In this document: positions 28,171-37,658 of the stretch, in pieces | Layout of the letters: the number at the start of each line of letters is the position of its first letter | How positions within the stretch are numbered: position 1 is the stretch's first letter | Assembly (NCBI GenBank): GCA_947630455.1 | Contig: CANRHP010000007.1 | Location: 1 to 45,935 of the forward strand | Length of the DNA: 45,935 nt | From: an uncultured Clostridia bacterium | GTDB taxonomy: Bacteria; Bacillota; Clostridia; Christensenellales; CAG-314 | Direction: 5' to 3' | Position numbers and translations under genes: made by a program | Notes under the pieces: model-generated | What the model was told of the DNA's origin: nothing | Databases searched by the model: none | What the model saw: the letters and a program-made list of their open reading frames with translations, nothing else

Positions 28171-28195
28171 AAAAAAGAGAGGCGGGAGCCTCTCT
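28171..28195 (-). terminator. terminator overlapping the murA stop codon
   Basis: AGAGAGGC and GCCTCTCT form an 8-bp stem with a 4-base loop, followed on the minus strand by TTTTTTATAGG. The first arm begins within the TAG stop of murA. Confidence 0.9.
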
Positions 28196-29435
28196 AATTT
28201 TTTTCGGTGATATCGGCGCCCAGCTTATTTAAACTGCCGGCCAAATCGACATAACCTCTATTGACATGCTCGATACCACCGACAGTGCTTACTCCGTCTG
28301 CAGCGAGAGCGGCTATAACTAAGCCCGCACCACCCCGAAGATCGCTTGCCGCAACGGTCGATGAATGTAATCTTTTTCCAATAACGGTTGCGGCGTTGTT
28401 TTTTACCGTAATATCCGCGCCCATTTTATTCAGCTCTGAAGCATTGTGCTCAAGTCGGTTTTCAAACAAGTTTTCAACAACTATCGTTTGTCCGCGACTG
28501 CATGCTGCAAGCGTCAGCAGCAACGATTGCATATCTGTCGGAAACAACGGATATGGCGCGGTTTCAACTCTGCCATATCCATTTGGTATATTTCGAGAAG
28601 ATAAACTTACCGTGTTTTCGTAGCAGTCAACATCGAAACCTTTGCTCAAAATGTTTACAAATGCGCCCAAATGTTGCGGACGGCAATGCGTTACCGTAAC
28701 GCTACCCAGTGTTGCGGCTGCCGCAGCAAGATATGTTGCGGCTACAATTCTGTCCGGAATAACCGTAAACTCAACACCGTGAAGTTTCTCTACTCCCTCT
28801 ACCTGCAATTCGGAGCTGCCCACACCGCTTATTTTAGCTCCCATCTGCACCAACATTTGCTCAAGCGCAACGACCTCAGGCTCAACAGCACAGTTGACAA
28901 GTGTGCTTGAGCCCTTTGCCATCACGCATGCGCAAAGCATATTTTCCGTTGCTCCGACACTCGCAAAACGAAGTTTGTAGTAGGCGCCCTTGGGAGTGCC
29001 TCTACAACTCACCATATCTCCCGCATTCAACACTTCTACACCAAGCGCCTGTAACCCGTACAAATGAATATCCATCGGGCGAGAACCGATTGCACACCCT
29101 CCCGGAAGGGGCAATGCAATTTGATGGTATCTCGCCACGGTACTTCCCAAAATCAACGCCGAGCCGCGCAGCAAAGTAGCCAATGCCTGGGGCGCACACG
29201 TACTTGTCAATCCACCGCACAATGTTACCGTATCTCCCTGACGTTTAACCTTTTTGCCCATCGACTGCAGCAGCAACAGCATATTAACAACATCAACTAT
29301 GTCTGAACAGTTGTGCAGTACCACGTCATCGTCTGTCAATATAGACGCGCCAAACAGCGCCAATGCACAATTTTTTGCGCCGTAAACGGCAATCTCTCCG
29401 CTTAGGGAATTCCCTCCGCTAATTATGTAATCCAC
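28194..29435 (-). CDS. murA: UDP-N-acetylglucosamine 1-carboxyvinyltransferase
   Basis: MurA makes the first committed step of peptidoglycan synthesis. The 413-residue protein keeps K21 in GAKNCALA, the fosfomycin-target C114 in GGCAIGSRP and D301 in FPTDMQ. The usual GAKNAAL reads GAKNCAL, a small change. Its location inside the dcw cluster between ftsW and ftsQ takes the place where murG or murB often lies. Its start overlaps ftsW. Confidence 0.95.
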   Translation of the reverse strand: MDYIISGGNSLSGEIAVYGAKNCALALFGASILTDDDVVLHNCSDIVDVVNMLLLLQSMGKKVKRQGDTVTLCGGLTSTCAPQALATLLRGSALILGSTVARYHQIALPLPGGCAIGSRPMDIHLYGLQALGVEVLNAGDMVSCRGTPKGAYYKLRFASVGATENMLCACVMAKGSSTLVNCAVEPEVVALEQMLVQMGAKISGVGSSELQVEGVEKLHGVEFTVIPDRIVAATYLAAAAATLGSVTVTHCRPQHLGAFVNILSKGFDVDCYENTVSLSSRNIPNGYGRVETAPYPLFPTDMQSLLLTLAACSRGQTIVVENLFENRLEHNASELNKMGADITVKNNAATVIGKRLHSSTVAASDLRGGAGLVIAALAADGVSTVGGIEHVNRGYVDLAGSLNKLGADITEKN

Positions 29436-30538
29436 AAGCCACCTCTCAAGCCATTGTCATAAACTTTACCTGACAAATTGAGCAATATGCCCATTGCCGT
29501 CATAAATACTACCAGCGAGGTGCCGCCGTAGCTTATGAACGGCAACGGCAAACCGGTTGGCGGTATGCTGCCCGTCACCACGGCAAAATTCAGCAAGGAT
29601 TGAACTGCAACAACAGCGGAAATTCCTCCCGCAAGATAGCAGCTGAATTTGTCACGGCTATTAACAGCAATACGAACACCGCGCAGAATCACCACAGCGT
29701 ACAATGCAAAAATGACGAGACATCCTATCAAACCGGTTTCTTCGCCTATTATCGAAAAGATAAAATCGCTTTCGGCAAAAGGTAAAAAACGATATTTCTG
29801 TCTGCTGTTGAACAATCCTACGCCAAACCAGCCCCCGCTGCCTAACGCATAAAGCGACTGTATCAATTGGTACCCTTCGTCCTTGGGAGAAGCCCACGGA
29901 TCGATAAAAGCAAGCAACCTTTGCAATCGATAAGGTTCCATGACGATCAACAGCGGAACTGCAAGTACAATGGGCACAAGCATAAAAAGAAAGTACTTCC
30001 ATTTCATACCGCCCAAAAACAGCATAATTATCATAAGCATTGCCATACACATTGTGATAGACATGTTCGGCTCTGCAATTATCAGTATGCAAAAAAGCAT
30101 GCCGATCCCTATTGGCAACAGACACCAGCGCAGCTTTGTCATATCGAAACGGGACATACACACTGCGCAAAACAACACATAAGCAAATTTGGCAATCTCT
30201 GATGGCTGCATAGAAAAACTGCCCACGCCTATCCATCGTCTTGCACCGTAATTTTCTATACTCACCCCGGGGACAAATACCAAAAGCAACAATACCGTCG
30301 ATATTACTACGCCAACAATCCAAAGCTTCTTAAGGATGTCGATATTGATATTGATTGCAACAAGCATTGCAACAAGCCCCACAGCCGCACCGATCGCCTG
30401 CTTGGTAAGAAAGAAATATTTGTTGCCATATGTCAACTCGGCGGAATAACTGCTTGCACTGTAAACAAACAACAGTCCTATTCCCACAAGTGCCAGTACG
30501 GCAAACAACAATATGTAATCAATTTTTTTGATTTTCAC
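29423..30538 (-). CDS. ftsW: septal peptidoglycan polymerase FtsW (SEDS family)
   Basis: The 371-residue protein has about ten membrane segments. SEDS hallmarks are YGARRWIG, QPSEIAKF, the large loop ending in AESDFIFSIIGEETG, and PTGLPLPFISYGGTS near the C-terminus. FtsW polymerises lipid II with the class B PBP encoded upstream. The GTG start overlaps murD by 20 bases. Confidence 0.95.
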   Translation of the reverse strand: MKIKKIDYILLFAVLALVGIGLLFVYSASSYSAELTYGNKYFFLTKQAIGAAVGLVAMLVAININIDILKKLWIVGVVISTVLLLLVFVPGVSIENYGARRWIGVGSFSMQPSEIAKFAYVLFCAVCMSRFDMTKLRWCLLPIGIGMLFCILIIAEPNMSITMCMAMLMIIMLFLGGMKWKYFLFMLVPIVLAVPLLIVMEPYRLQRLLAFIDPWASPKDEGYQLIQSLYALGSGGWFGVGLFNSRQKYRFLPFAESDFIFSIIGEETGLIGCLVIFALYAVVILRGVRIAVNSRDKFSCYLAGGISAVVAVQSLLNFAVVTGSIPPTGLPLPFISYGGTSLVVFMTAMGILLNLSGKVYDNGLRGGLWIT

Positions 30539-31811
30539 TCTTGATTTCCTCTACCGCACGCGCAAAATAGGAGCCCCTTTCCTCAAAATCGCGAAATCGG
30601 TCAAAACTTGCACATGCATTGGACATGAGCACCACACCGCCATCATATTTCAGCAAATCAAAACAAAAACGAACAGCTTGTTTTATATCATTCAAAACCG
30701 TAACGCTTATTTCGTATTTATTACCGCACTCTTTGATTGCCTCCGCTGTCTGTCCTACAGCAACGATTGCTTTAATATTGGGCTGTGCTACGCGAAAAAT
30801 TTCACTGTAGTCTTCTCCTTTGTCGGAACCGCCTAAAATAAGCGCCAGTCTTTTGTCAAAACACCTTAGGGCACTGACAGTTGCATGAACATTCGTCGCC
30901 TTGCTGTCATCAATAAAGTCAACTCCGCCGATACTATCTATTTTTTGCAATCTGTGCGGCGGAAAAGTAAAGTCCTTTAGTGAACTTACCGCATCTTGCA
31001 ATGAAACTCCCTCACAGCAGCATGCAAGCACAGCCGCCAAAGCATTTGATATGTTATGATATGCAAAATCCCGTAAATAAATTGCGTCTGCCGATATCCG
31101 TTTGTCACCCATATGCAGGATCACGCTTTTACCGTCGAAATAACAATTTGCCGACGAATCCTTGACGGAATAATAAAGCTTACATACATTACATTCGGCA
31201 GACAATTCCTCAACGGCAGCGTCATCCTTGTTAAAAATCGCAAAGCCTTCCGTCATATGTACAAAATTGTTTTTTTTGGATTCGACATACGCCTTGAAGC
31301 CTCCGTGCCAATTGAGATGATCGGGCGCTAAATTTGTAAAAACGCTTATATGTGGAGCGAAACGTTTGCAATCCGACAGCTGGAAGCTGGAGCTTTCCAA
31401 TACCACTATATCGTTGTAATCTATATCCAATACCTTTTCGGAAAAAGGAACACCGCCGTTTCCCAATAAATACGTACTTATTCCTACGTTCCGAAATATA
31501 TGATATATCATTTCACAAACGGTTGTTTTACCGTTTGTCCCCGTAACCGAAATGCACTTTCCCAAACAATACGGAAAGCAAAATTCAAGCTCTCCAACAA
31601 TATTCGAGCCGACTTTTTTTGCTTCAACAATTCCATTTGCATCCGGTGGTACGCCCGGACTGACAACAACAAGCTCGTCGGCAGTAAACTTACCTACCCC
31701 CTCAAAACCTGTCGCGTCATCGAACGATGTTGCATTTTTATTTAGCCTTTGCAGCATTTTTAGCAGGCTTTTGCCCGTTTTTCCTTTTCCATATACAACT
31801 ATGTCTGACAT
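30519..31811 (-). CDS. murD: UDP-N-acetylmuramoyl-L-alanine:D-glutamate ligase
   Basis: MurD adds D-Glu in the cytoplasm. From the ATG at 31811 (GGAGAA six bases upstream, one base after the mraY stop) the protein has 430 residues. It shows an N-terminal Rossmann domain with YGKGKTGKS, the ATP loop VTGTNGKTT at about 100-108, NLAPDHLNWH and a C-terminal ligase domain with ILGGSDKGEDY. A TTG start four codons earlier is possible but less likely. Confidence 0.96.
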   Translation of the reverse strand: MSDIVVYGKGKTGKSLLKMLQRLNKNATSFDDATGFEGVGKFTADELVVVSPGVPPDANGIVEAKKVGSNIVGELEFCFPYCLGKCISVTGTNGKTTVCEMIYHIFRNVGISTYLLGNGGVPFSEKVLDIDYNDIVVLESSSFQLSDCKRFAPHISVFTNLAPDHLNWHGGFKAYVESKKNNFVHMTEGFAIFNKDDAAVEELSAECNVCKLYYSVKDSSANCYFDGKSVILHMGDKRISADAIYLRDFAYHNISNALAAVLACCCEGVSLQDAVSSLKDFTFPPHRLQKIDSIGGVDFIDDSKATNVHATVSALRCFDKRLALILGGSDKGEDYSEIFRVAQPNIKAIVAVGQTAEAIKECGNKYEISVTVLNDIKQAVRFCFDLLKYDGGVVLMSNACASFDRFRDFEERGSYFARAVEEIKSENQKN

Positions 31812-31812
31812 A

Positions 31813-32805
31813 CTATTCTCCAAAAGCCAATAAAATGAAAGTAATACACACCGTCACAATGCAGTAAAGGACACATATTCGGGTTTCACTCCATTTTTTC
31901 TTCTGCAGGTGATGATGGAAAGGTGCCATGAGAAAAATACGTTTTCCTTTTGTCAATTTGAAATATAACACTTGCATTATTACGGATATGCTGGATACAA
32001 CGAACATCAAACCGACTATAGGTATAAACAAGCTCATACGCGTAAAGATGGCCACACAAGCCACCATTGCGCCGAGAGCCAACGAACCGGTATCCCCCAT
32101 AAACACCTTTGCGTCATTGCAATTGAACAGTAAAAATGCAGCAAGTGCACCGCAACACATGAGACACAATGTAATTACATCCTTGGTTTGATTGTAGGCA
32201 TAAGTGTCACCGACGCTTTCCAAAAGTTGCAGTTCCCTATTCAACAACGCAATCATACCGGCAAGAAAACAAATTGTAGTACTTGCAGCCAATCCATCTA
32301 TGCCGTCAGTCAAGTTTACGCTGTTAGTGCAAGCCAAATATATAAATATAACAAGAGGTACGATCCAGAAACCGATACTTATTTCTATTTCCGTAAAAGG
32401 AATCCGCAGCTTATCGCCAACAGATACCTCGCTGTGTACAAACAATGCTACCAATACAGCTATTGCTAATTGAACGATTATTTTTTGATATGCGTGCAGA
32501 CCCATGTTACGTTTGTACCGTATCTTGATGAAATCGTCCAAAAAACCCACCACTCCGTAAGCAATAAAGACAACGATTGCCACTGCCGTTGCACGATTGG
32601 ACCAATTGCAAAAAAAACCGCTCATAAGAGCAACGGCGAGAATAAAAGCAATTCCTCCCATAGTGGGCGTACCTTGTTTACCGCTGTGTTCCGTAACATA
32701 TTGAAGAATTTCCTGACCTGCCTTGAGACGCTTCAGCACCGGCAGAAGCAAACCGCAAAACAGTAAACACACGGCGAACGTCGTTAAAAAAGATAAAGCC
32801 TGCAT
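31813..32805 (-). CDS. mraY: phospho-N-acetylmuramoyl-pentapeptide transferase
   Basis: MraY makes lipid I at the inner membrane. The 330-residue polytopic protein has TPTMGGIAF, the catalytic region FLDDFIK, TNSVNLTDGIDGLA, FMGDTGSLALG and APFHHHLQKKKWSE, all diagnostic. It lies 27 bases after murE. Confidence 0.97.
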   Translation of the reverse strand: MQALSFLTTFAVCLLFCGLLLPVLKRLKAGQEILQYVTEHSGKQGTPTMGGIAFILAVALMSGFFCNWSNRATAVAIVVFIAYGVVGFLDDFIKIRYKRNMGLHAYQKIIVQLAIAVLVALFVHSEVSVGDKLRIPFTEIEISIGFWIVPLVIFIYLACTNSVNLTDGIDGLAASTTICFLAGMIALLNRELQLLESVGDTYAYNQTKDVITLCLMCCGALAAFLLFNCNDAKVFMGDTGSLALGAMVACVAIFTRMSLFIPIVGLMFVVSSISVIMQVLYFKLTKGKRIFLMAPFHHHLQKKKWSETRICVLYCIVTVCITFILLAFGE

Positions 32806-32832
32806 AATACTCCTTTACCTGCTGGATATGTA

Positions 32833-34260
32833 CTACTCTACGCGAAGCAGCTTGCGCACTACCTCCACATCCGAATACGGAAATTTGCGGCCGCGTATCT
32901 CCTGATATTCCTCCGCGCCCTTACCGAGGATTGCTACCGTATCACAGCCTGTTGCGACGGACAGAGCATACTCTGTCGCCTGAGAACGATTTAGTATCAC
33001 CTTATATTTGCACGTCAACGCTTCCGAAACGTCCCTCGCAATAAGCTTTGGATCCTCATAGCGAGGGTTATCGTTTGTAAGCACGGCAAAATCGGCATAG
33101 CCCGACACAGCCTGTGCCATCAACGGTCGTTTGAATTTATCTCTATTACCGCCGCAGCCGAACACCACAATTAATTTTCCTTCCGTCGTCCGTTTGAGAA
33201 AGCTCAAAATGTTGTGTATCCCGTCGGGAGTATGTGCAAAATCCACAACAATACGCGCTCCGTCTGATCGTACAATTGTTTCGTTTCGCCCTGCAACGCA
33301 CCGTACATCTTCAATAGCAGAAAGTACCGTGTCGATATCCACGCCCATTACTGATGCGCAGGTCGCCGCCGCAAGCGTGTTGTAAATGTTAAATATTCCT
33401 GCAAGATGTGTTTTAACAATTGCCGTTTGACCGAAAAATTCCACTTTATAATTCGATTGTTCTTTACACAAATGGACATCTTTTGCTTGCACATCAGCAT
33501 TGTTAGTTATTCCGTATGTTGCAGACGGAATTAACCCGGCTATTTCTCTACCCAATTCATCATCTGCATTTGTAACTGCATTTTTAACAAACAACGGCGA
33601 AAAAAAACTTTTCTTTACAGCGCGATAGTTGTCCATTGTATGGAAAAAATCCAAATGATCTTGTGAAAAATTGGTAAAAATACCAACCTCGGATACTATT
33701 CCCAACATTTTTCTCAATGCAATAGCGTGGGCAGAAACCTCCATAATTACAATATCTATTTTGTTGAGATACATTTGCCTGAACCATCCGTGCAGTTCTA
33801 TGGGATCGGGCGTGGTTAATGTTCCGGGATATTTTTGTCCGTTAAAAAAAACTCCGTTAGTTCCGATAACAGCTGTTTTGAAGCCGGCTTTTGTAAGTAT
33901 TGCTTCAAGAACATAGGAGGTAGAAGTTTTTCCGTTAGTCCCAACGATCGAGACTACTTTCATTTTGTCTACACAACGGCCGAAAAAATTTTTTGCCGCA
34001 ATACTCATAACGGCACGCACGTCTTCAACAACCAACTGTAAAACCTGCGTTTCCAATGGATGCTCGCATACTATTGCTACAGCTCCGTCGCCAATTGCTT
34101 TGCGAAAAAAATTATGCCCATCGTAATGCAAGCCTTTAACACAAAAAAACAAACATCCAGGCTTCACTGCAGATGTGTCGCAGGCAAGAGATGTTACCTC
34201 CGGATTACCTTCGCCTACAGCATTGTAACTTACACCGTTTAGTATTTGTTGAAGATACAT
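32833..34260 (-). CDS. murE: UDP-MurNAc-tripeptide synthetase, meso-DAP type
   Basis: The 475-residue Mur ligase has the ATP loop VGTNGKTSTS and, in the C-terminal domain, DNPRYEDP. DNPR is the residue set that selects meso-diaminopimelate rather than lysine, so the cell wall is probably of the DAP type. GGGAG lies before the ATG, right after a terminator-like hairpin. In most Firmicutes murF follows murE, but here mraY comes next. Confidence 0.95.
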   Translation of the reverse strand: MYLQQILNGVSYNAVGEGNPEVTSLACDTSAVKPGCLFFCVKGLHYDGHNFFRKAIGDGAVAIVCEHPLETQVLQLVVEDVRAVMSIAAKNFFGRCVDKMKVVSIVGTNGKTSTSYVLEAILTKAGFKTAVIGTNGVFFNGQKYPGTLTTPDPIELHGWFRQMYLNKIDIVIMEVSAHAIALRKMLGIVSEVGIFTNFSQDHLDFFHTMDNYRAVKKSFFSPLFVKNAVTNADDELGREIAGLIPSATYGITNNADVQAKDVHLCKEQSNYKVEFFGQTAIVKTHLAGIFNIYNTLAAATCASVMGVDIDTVLSAIEDVRCVAGRNETIVRSDGARIVVDFAHTPDGIHNILSFLKRTTEGKLIVVFGCGGNRDKFKRPLMAQAVSGYADFAVLTNDNPRYEDPKLIARDVSEALTCKYKVILNRSQATEYALSVATGCDTVAILGKGAEEYQEIRGRKFPYSDVEVVRKLLRVE

Positions 34261-34271
34261 TTTATACTCCC

Positions 34272-34304
34272 AAAAAATAATCCGTACAATTGCTTGTACA
34301 GATT
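34272..34304 (-). terminator. intrinsic terminator between pbp and murE
   Basis: Arms 34279-34289 and 34294-34304 pair over 11 bp with one C-A mismatch. On the minus strand the stem is followed by ATTTTTT and then the murE ribosome site. No promoter is visible between this hairpin and murE, so it may attenuate transcription into murE-mraY-murD-ftsW-murA. Confidence 0.78.
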
Positions 34305-34327
34305 ATTTTATTTACTATACTGAAAGA

Positions 34328-36097
34328 TTATGATTTTTGCCTTTCTTCCAAGGGAGCTATATTCTTGTAGTTGATTATTTCTCTGAATACCAACCCGGCG
34401 TAGGGTGCCGCAACAATAGAACCGTAGCTTTGACCTTGAGGCTCATCTACTATCATCAGCACAAGATATTTAGGTTGACTTGCAGGAAAAAAACCTATGA
34501 AAGAGGACACATATTTCCCCGTAGCCAAGGCGCCATCCACAAACTTTTGAGCCGTTCCCGTTTTACCGCCTATCTGATAGCCTTCGATTTTAGCATTTTT
34601 GCCGCCGCCTTCATCAACAACGCGTTGAAGCATAGCAGCAATTTGTTTACTTGTTTCCTCGCTTATAACTCGGTTGACCACCGTAGGTGTAAAGCGTTTT
34701 ACGGTTTGCCCGGAAATCGGGTCGGATATTTCTTTGACAAGATAAGGCTGCATCAACAATCCGCCGTTTACGGCAGCAGCAGTCGCCATACAAAGCTGAA
34801 GAGCAGTGACGGCTATCGTTTGACCAAACCCAATACGTGCCAGATCTCCGTTGGTAACTGCGCTTTCCGGCACAAGTATTCCTGCCTGCTCTCCGGCAAA
34901 ATCTATACCCGTAACACTGCCATAGCCGAATTTTTCTAGATAATCGTACATGGTTTCTTTACCCAACGATAAAGCAATATCAGTAAAGATCGGGTTGCAG
35001 CTGTTGTTGAGCGCATCGGATAACGTTTGATTTGAATGCTTGCCGTTTGCATGTTTCGTCCAACAGCTGATTTTCGAACCGTCTATTATGCGAGTTCCCG
35101 AAGAGTTGGCAAAAACATGTTGAGCAGAAAAAGCTTTTGGGTTGCCATTGCGATATTCCTCTAAACATGCCGATGCAGTAAGAACCTTAAAGGTTGAGCC
35201 GGGCTCATAAACATCGGTTAACAGCGTATTTTTTGAGTATTTCATCAGATACTCAATATCATCACGCGGAAGATTGTTCAGATCCACGCTCGGTTTAGAC
35301 GCCATTGCCAGTATTTCTCCTGTTGTGACATCTAATACAATACAACGTGCTGCCTGCGGATTTTGCTGGTACATCGCAAGCTCCAAAACATTTTCCACAA
35401 CACTTTGTATAACAGCGTCCACCGTCAAAATCACAGTAAGACCATTGATCGCCGGTACGTAAGTCGTTGAACCGTTATCCAATTCGTCACCCACAAGATC
35501 CGTTTCCGTAAGCAACATGCCGTTTAGCCCTTGCAGATACTTGTCATAGTACGCTTCGATCCCTGTTTGACCGCTTCCGTCAGAAGAGACAAATCCCAAA
35601 ACTTGCGAAAGAAAATCTCCGTAGACATAACTGCGAAGTCCCTCGGATGCAAGATAAATTCCCGGCAAATTGTAACCTCGTATTTCTTCGGCCTTTTCTG
35701 TTGTCAACTGGCGCTTTATCGTAACCTCCGATACACCTCTTTTGGTCAACTTCCCGAAAACGGTTTCGTAATCAATATCCAAAATATCGGATAAAACCCT
35801 TGCCGCGTCTTCGGCGTCATTGACACTTTGCGGTCGGGCATAAACACTGTAACCGGTTTGAGTAGTGGCAAGCAAATTACCGTTAGTATCCACAATGTCA
35901 CCTCGGTATGCACGAATTGGTAAATCGCGCTGCCATTGTTCATTCGCACGAGCTTGCAGAGACTTTCCCCAACCTACTTGTATATACGCCAAGCGAAAAA
36001 ATATGACTGAAAACAAAAAAAATGCCGCCACAACAAGTGACAGCAATCTCTTTTTTGTCAAGTAATAATTATCTTGCAAATTAACCCCCGAAAACAC
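34328..36097 (-). CDS. class B penicillin-binding protein (FtsI/SpoVD type)
   Basis: This septal transpeptidase has one membrane anchor (about 17-38), a dimerisation domain with RAYRGDIVDTNG at about 62-73, and the transpeptidase domain with S301TFK, S366CN and K512TGT. At 589 residues it has no PASTA domains, so it resembles vegetative FtsI more than SpoVD, which usually has one. The start is uncertain: GTG at 36097 overlaps ftsL, while TTG at 36079 has GGGGG five bases upstream and may be the real one (583 residues). Confidence 0.92.
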   Translation of the reverse strand: MFSGVNLQDNYYLTKKRLLSLVVAAFFLFSVIFFRLAYIQVGWGKSLQARANEQWQRDLPIRAYRGDIVDTNGNLLATTQTGYSVYARPQSVNDAEDAARVLSDILDIDYETVFGKLTKRGVSEVTIKRQLTTEKAEEIRGYNLPGIYLASEGLRSYVYGDFLSQVLGFVSSDGSGQTGIEAYYDKYLQGLNGMLLTETDLVGDELDNGSTTYVPAINGLTVILTVDAVIQSVVENVLELAMYQQNPQAARCIVLDVTTGEILAMASKPSVDLNNLPRDDIEYLMKYSKNTLLTDVYEPGSTFKVLTASACLEEYRNGNPKAFSAQHVFANSSGTRIIDGSKISCWTKHANGKHSNQTLSDALNNSCNPIFTDIALSLGKETMYDYLEKFGYGSVTGIDFAGEQAGILVPESAVTNGDLARIGFGQTIAVTALQLCMATAAAVNGGLLMQPYLVKEISDPISGQTVKRFTPTVVNRVISEETSKQIAAMLQRVVDEGGGKNAKIEGYQIGGKTGTAQKFVDGALATGKYVSSFIGFFPASQPKYLVLMIVDEPQGQSYGSIVAAPYAGLVFREIINYKNIAPLEERQKS

Positions 36098-36707
36098 TGC
36101 TTAACCAATCACACAATGAGTCGAACCAATTGGACTCGACAGAAAAATTTTGTGCCGGTCTTGTCTCCAACTCGGTGTAGGTCTGCGTATTGGACATTGA
36201 CGCATCCACGTAACCAAGCTCTATTGCGCGTCTGTTTAACTCTTCAAAGTTCTCTGTCTGCGATTCAACGGTCAAATCGGCAATACTGCTCGCCAGCTCG
36301 CCATATTCAACGCTGCTGCCCAAAGCCACATCAAAACTGTTAGTTACGGATACGCCGCAAATTGTTACAGCGACAATAAGTGCCAATACGACAATTGCGT
36401 AACTGGCAATCATAACCTTTTCCTTTGTGGTGAGTTTCGATGCCGTACGCGTTTTGGTGGCTGCATATTCGCGTTGGTAACTCATCGTAAGCGTCTGCGT
36501 TGAAGGCATCACGTCGGGCGAATTGGAAGTTATATCCGCCTCCTGTGTTGAACTGAGCGAACCAAGCTTTTGCTGAATGCTGGAAAGAGAGAACTCCTGA
36601 TTTTCCGTATTGTCCTGAGTAAATGGATTAGCCGCATAGGATGTCTTTATATCCGCATATACATCCTGCTGCGGTTGTTGAAATCCAACTTCATTATTCC
36701 ATTGCAT
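36081..36707 (-). CDS. ftsL: FtsL-like septum protein
   Basis: From the ATG at 36707 (AAGGTGG eight bases upstream) the protein has 208 residues: a long hydrophilic Gln/Ser/Thr-rich cytoplasmic region (about 1-95), one membrane segment (about 98-120) and a short extracytoplasmic helix. FtsL is usually only about 100-130 residues, so the cytoplasmic part is unusually long. The call rests on position between rsmH and the PBP and on topology, since FtsL sequence is poorly conserved. Confidence 0.75.
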   Translation of the reverse strand: MQWNNEVGFQQPQQDVYADIKTSYAANPFTQDNTENQEFSLSSIQQKLGSLSSTQEADITSNSPDVMPSTQTLTMSYQREYAATKTRTASKLTTKEKVMIASYAIVVLALIVAVTICGVSVTNSFDVALGSSVEYGELASSIADLTVESQTENFEELNRRAIELGYVDASMSNTQTYTELETRPAQNFSVESNWFDSLCDWLSSVFGG

Positions 36708-36731
36708 TGTATTCACCACCTTGCGAATAAA

Positions 36732-37658
36732 TTACTTTTTAACGAACACTCTTAGCTTTGCGCTTTGCGAACGGGGATTTTCCTTTTGCTCCAACGCATT
36801 TGGTACTATCGGTTTTTTGTATAACGTCACTCCCTTAGCGCGATGATTGCACACACATTTGGGAAATGACGGCGGACAGACGCAATCTGTTGCGAAGTCG
36901 TAAAAACACTGTTTCACTATTCTATCTTCCAAACTGTGAAATGTTATTACCGCCAATCTGCCGTTTGGGTTAAGCTTGTCAACAGCTTCTTCCAAAAAGC
37001 TGTCGATACCGTCCAGCTCCTTGTTGACCTCAATACGCAATGCCTGAAATGTACGCTTTGCAGGATGTCCGCTTTTTTTTCGGGAACAATGAGGAACGGA
37101 TTGCTCGATGATATCCACCAATTGTCCGCATGTTGTCAATAGGCGTTTTTGCCGTTCGGCAACTATGTTGCGAGCAATGGATTTGGCAAATTTTTCTTCG
37201 CCGAATTCTCTTATCAATTTGCACAGCTCCGCTTCGGAATAGCTGTTTACAACGTCTCTTGCGGAAAGGCTTTGCGTGGCGTCCATGCGCATATCTAATG
37301 GCGCATCGCTCGTCATGTAGGAGAAGCCCCGTTCGGGATTGTCTATTTGGTAGGAACTCACACCCAAATCGGCGATTATTCCATCCACTTTTTCAATCCC
37401 CAGCTCCCTGAGAACTTCTCCGAGCCGCTTGAAGTCGCTATGAATAAAACTGACGTTACCCTTTAACCTTTTCTTACACACCGTCAGCGCGTCTTCATCC
37501 TTGTCTATTGCTATCAACCTACCGCCTTGGAGCTTGCCCAATATTTTGGCCGAGTGGCCACCACCACCTGCAGTGCAATCAACATATATACCGTTTGGTT
37601 GAACGTTGAGTGCATCAACGGATTCTTCCAAAAGCACGGATTTGTGCTCATAAATCAT
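36732..37658 (-). CDS. rsmH: 16S rRNA (cytosine1402-N4)-methyltransferase
   Basis: The 308-residue SAM-dependent enzyme begins MIYEHKSVLLEE and has the SAM loop DCTAGGGGHS, the motif IADLGVSSYQID, and FHSLEDRIVKQ. It overlaps mraZ by four bases (ATGA), the standard mraZ-rsmH arrangement. Confidence 0.97.
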   Translation of the reverse strand: MIYEHKSVLLEESVDALNVQPNGIYVDCTAGGGGHSAKILGKLQGGRLIAIDKDEDALTVCKKRLKGNVSFIHSDFKRLGEVLRELGIEKVDGIIADLGVSSYQIDNPERGFSYMTSDAPLDMRMDATQSLSARDVVNSYSEAELCKLIREFGEEKFAKSIARNIVAERQKRLLTTCGQLVDIIEQSVPHCSRKKSGHPAKRTFQALRIEVNKELDGIDSFLEEAVDKLNPNGRLAVITFHSLEDRIVKQCFYDFATDCVCPPSFPKCVCNHRAKGVTLYKKPIVPNALEQKENPRSQSAKLRVFVKK

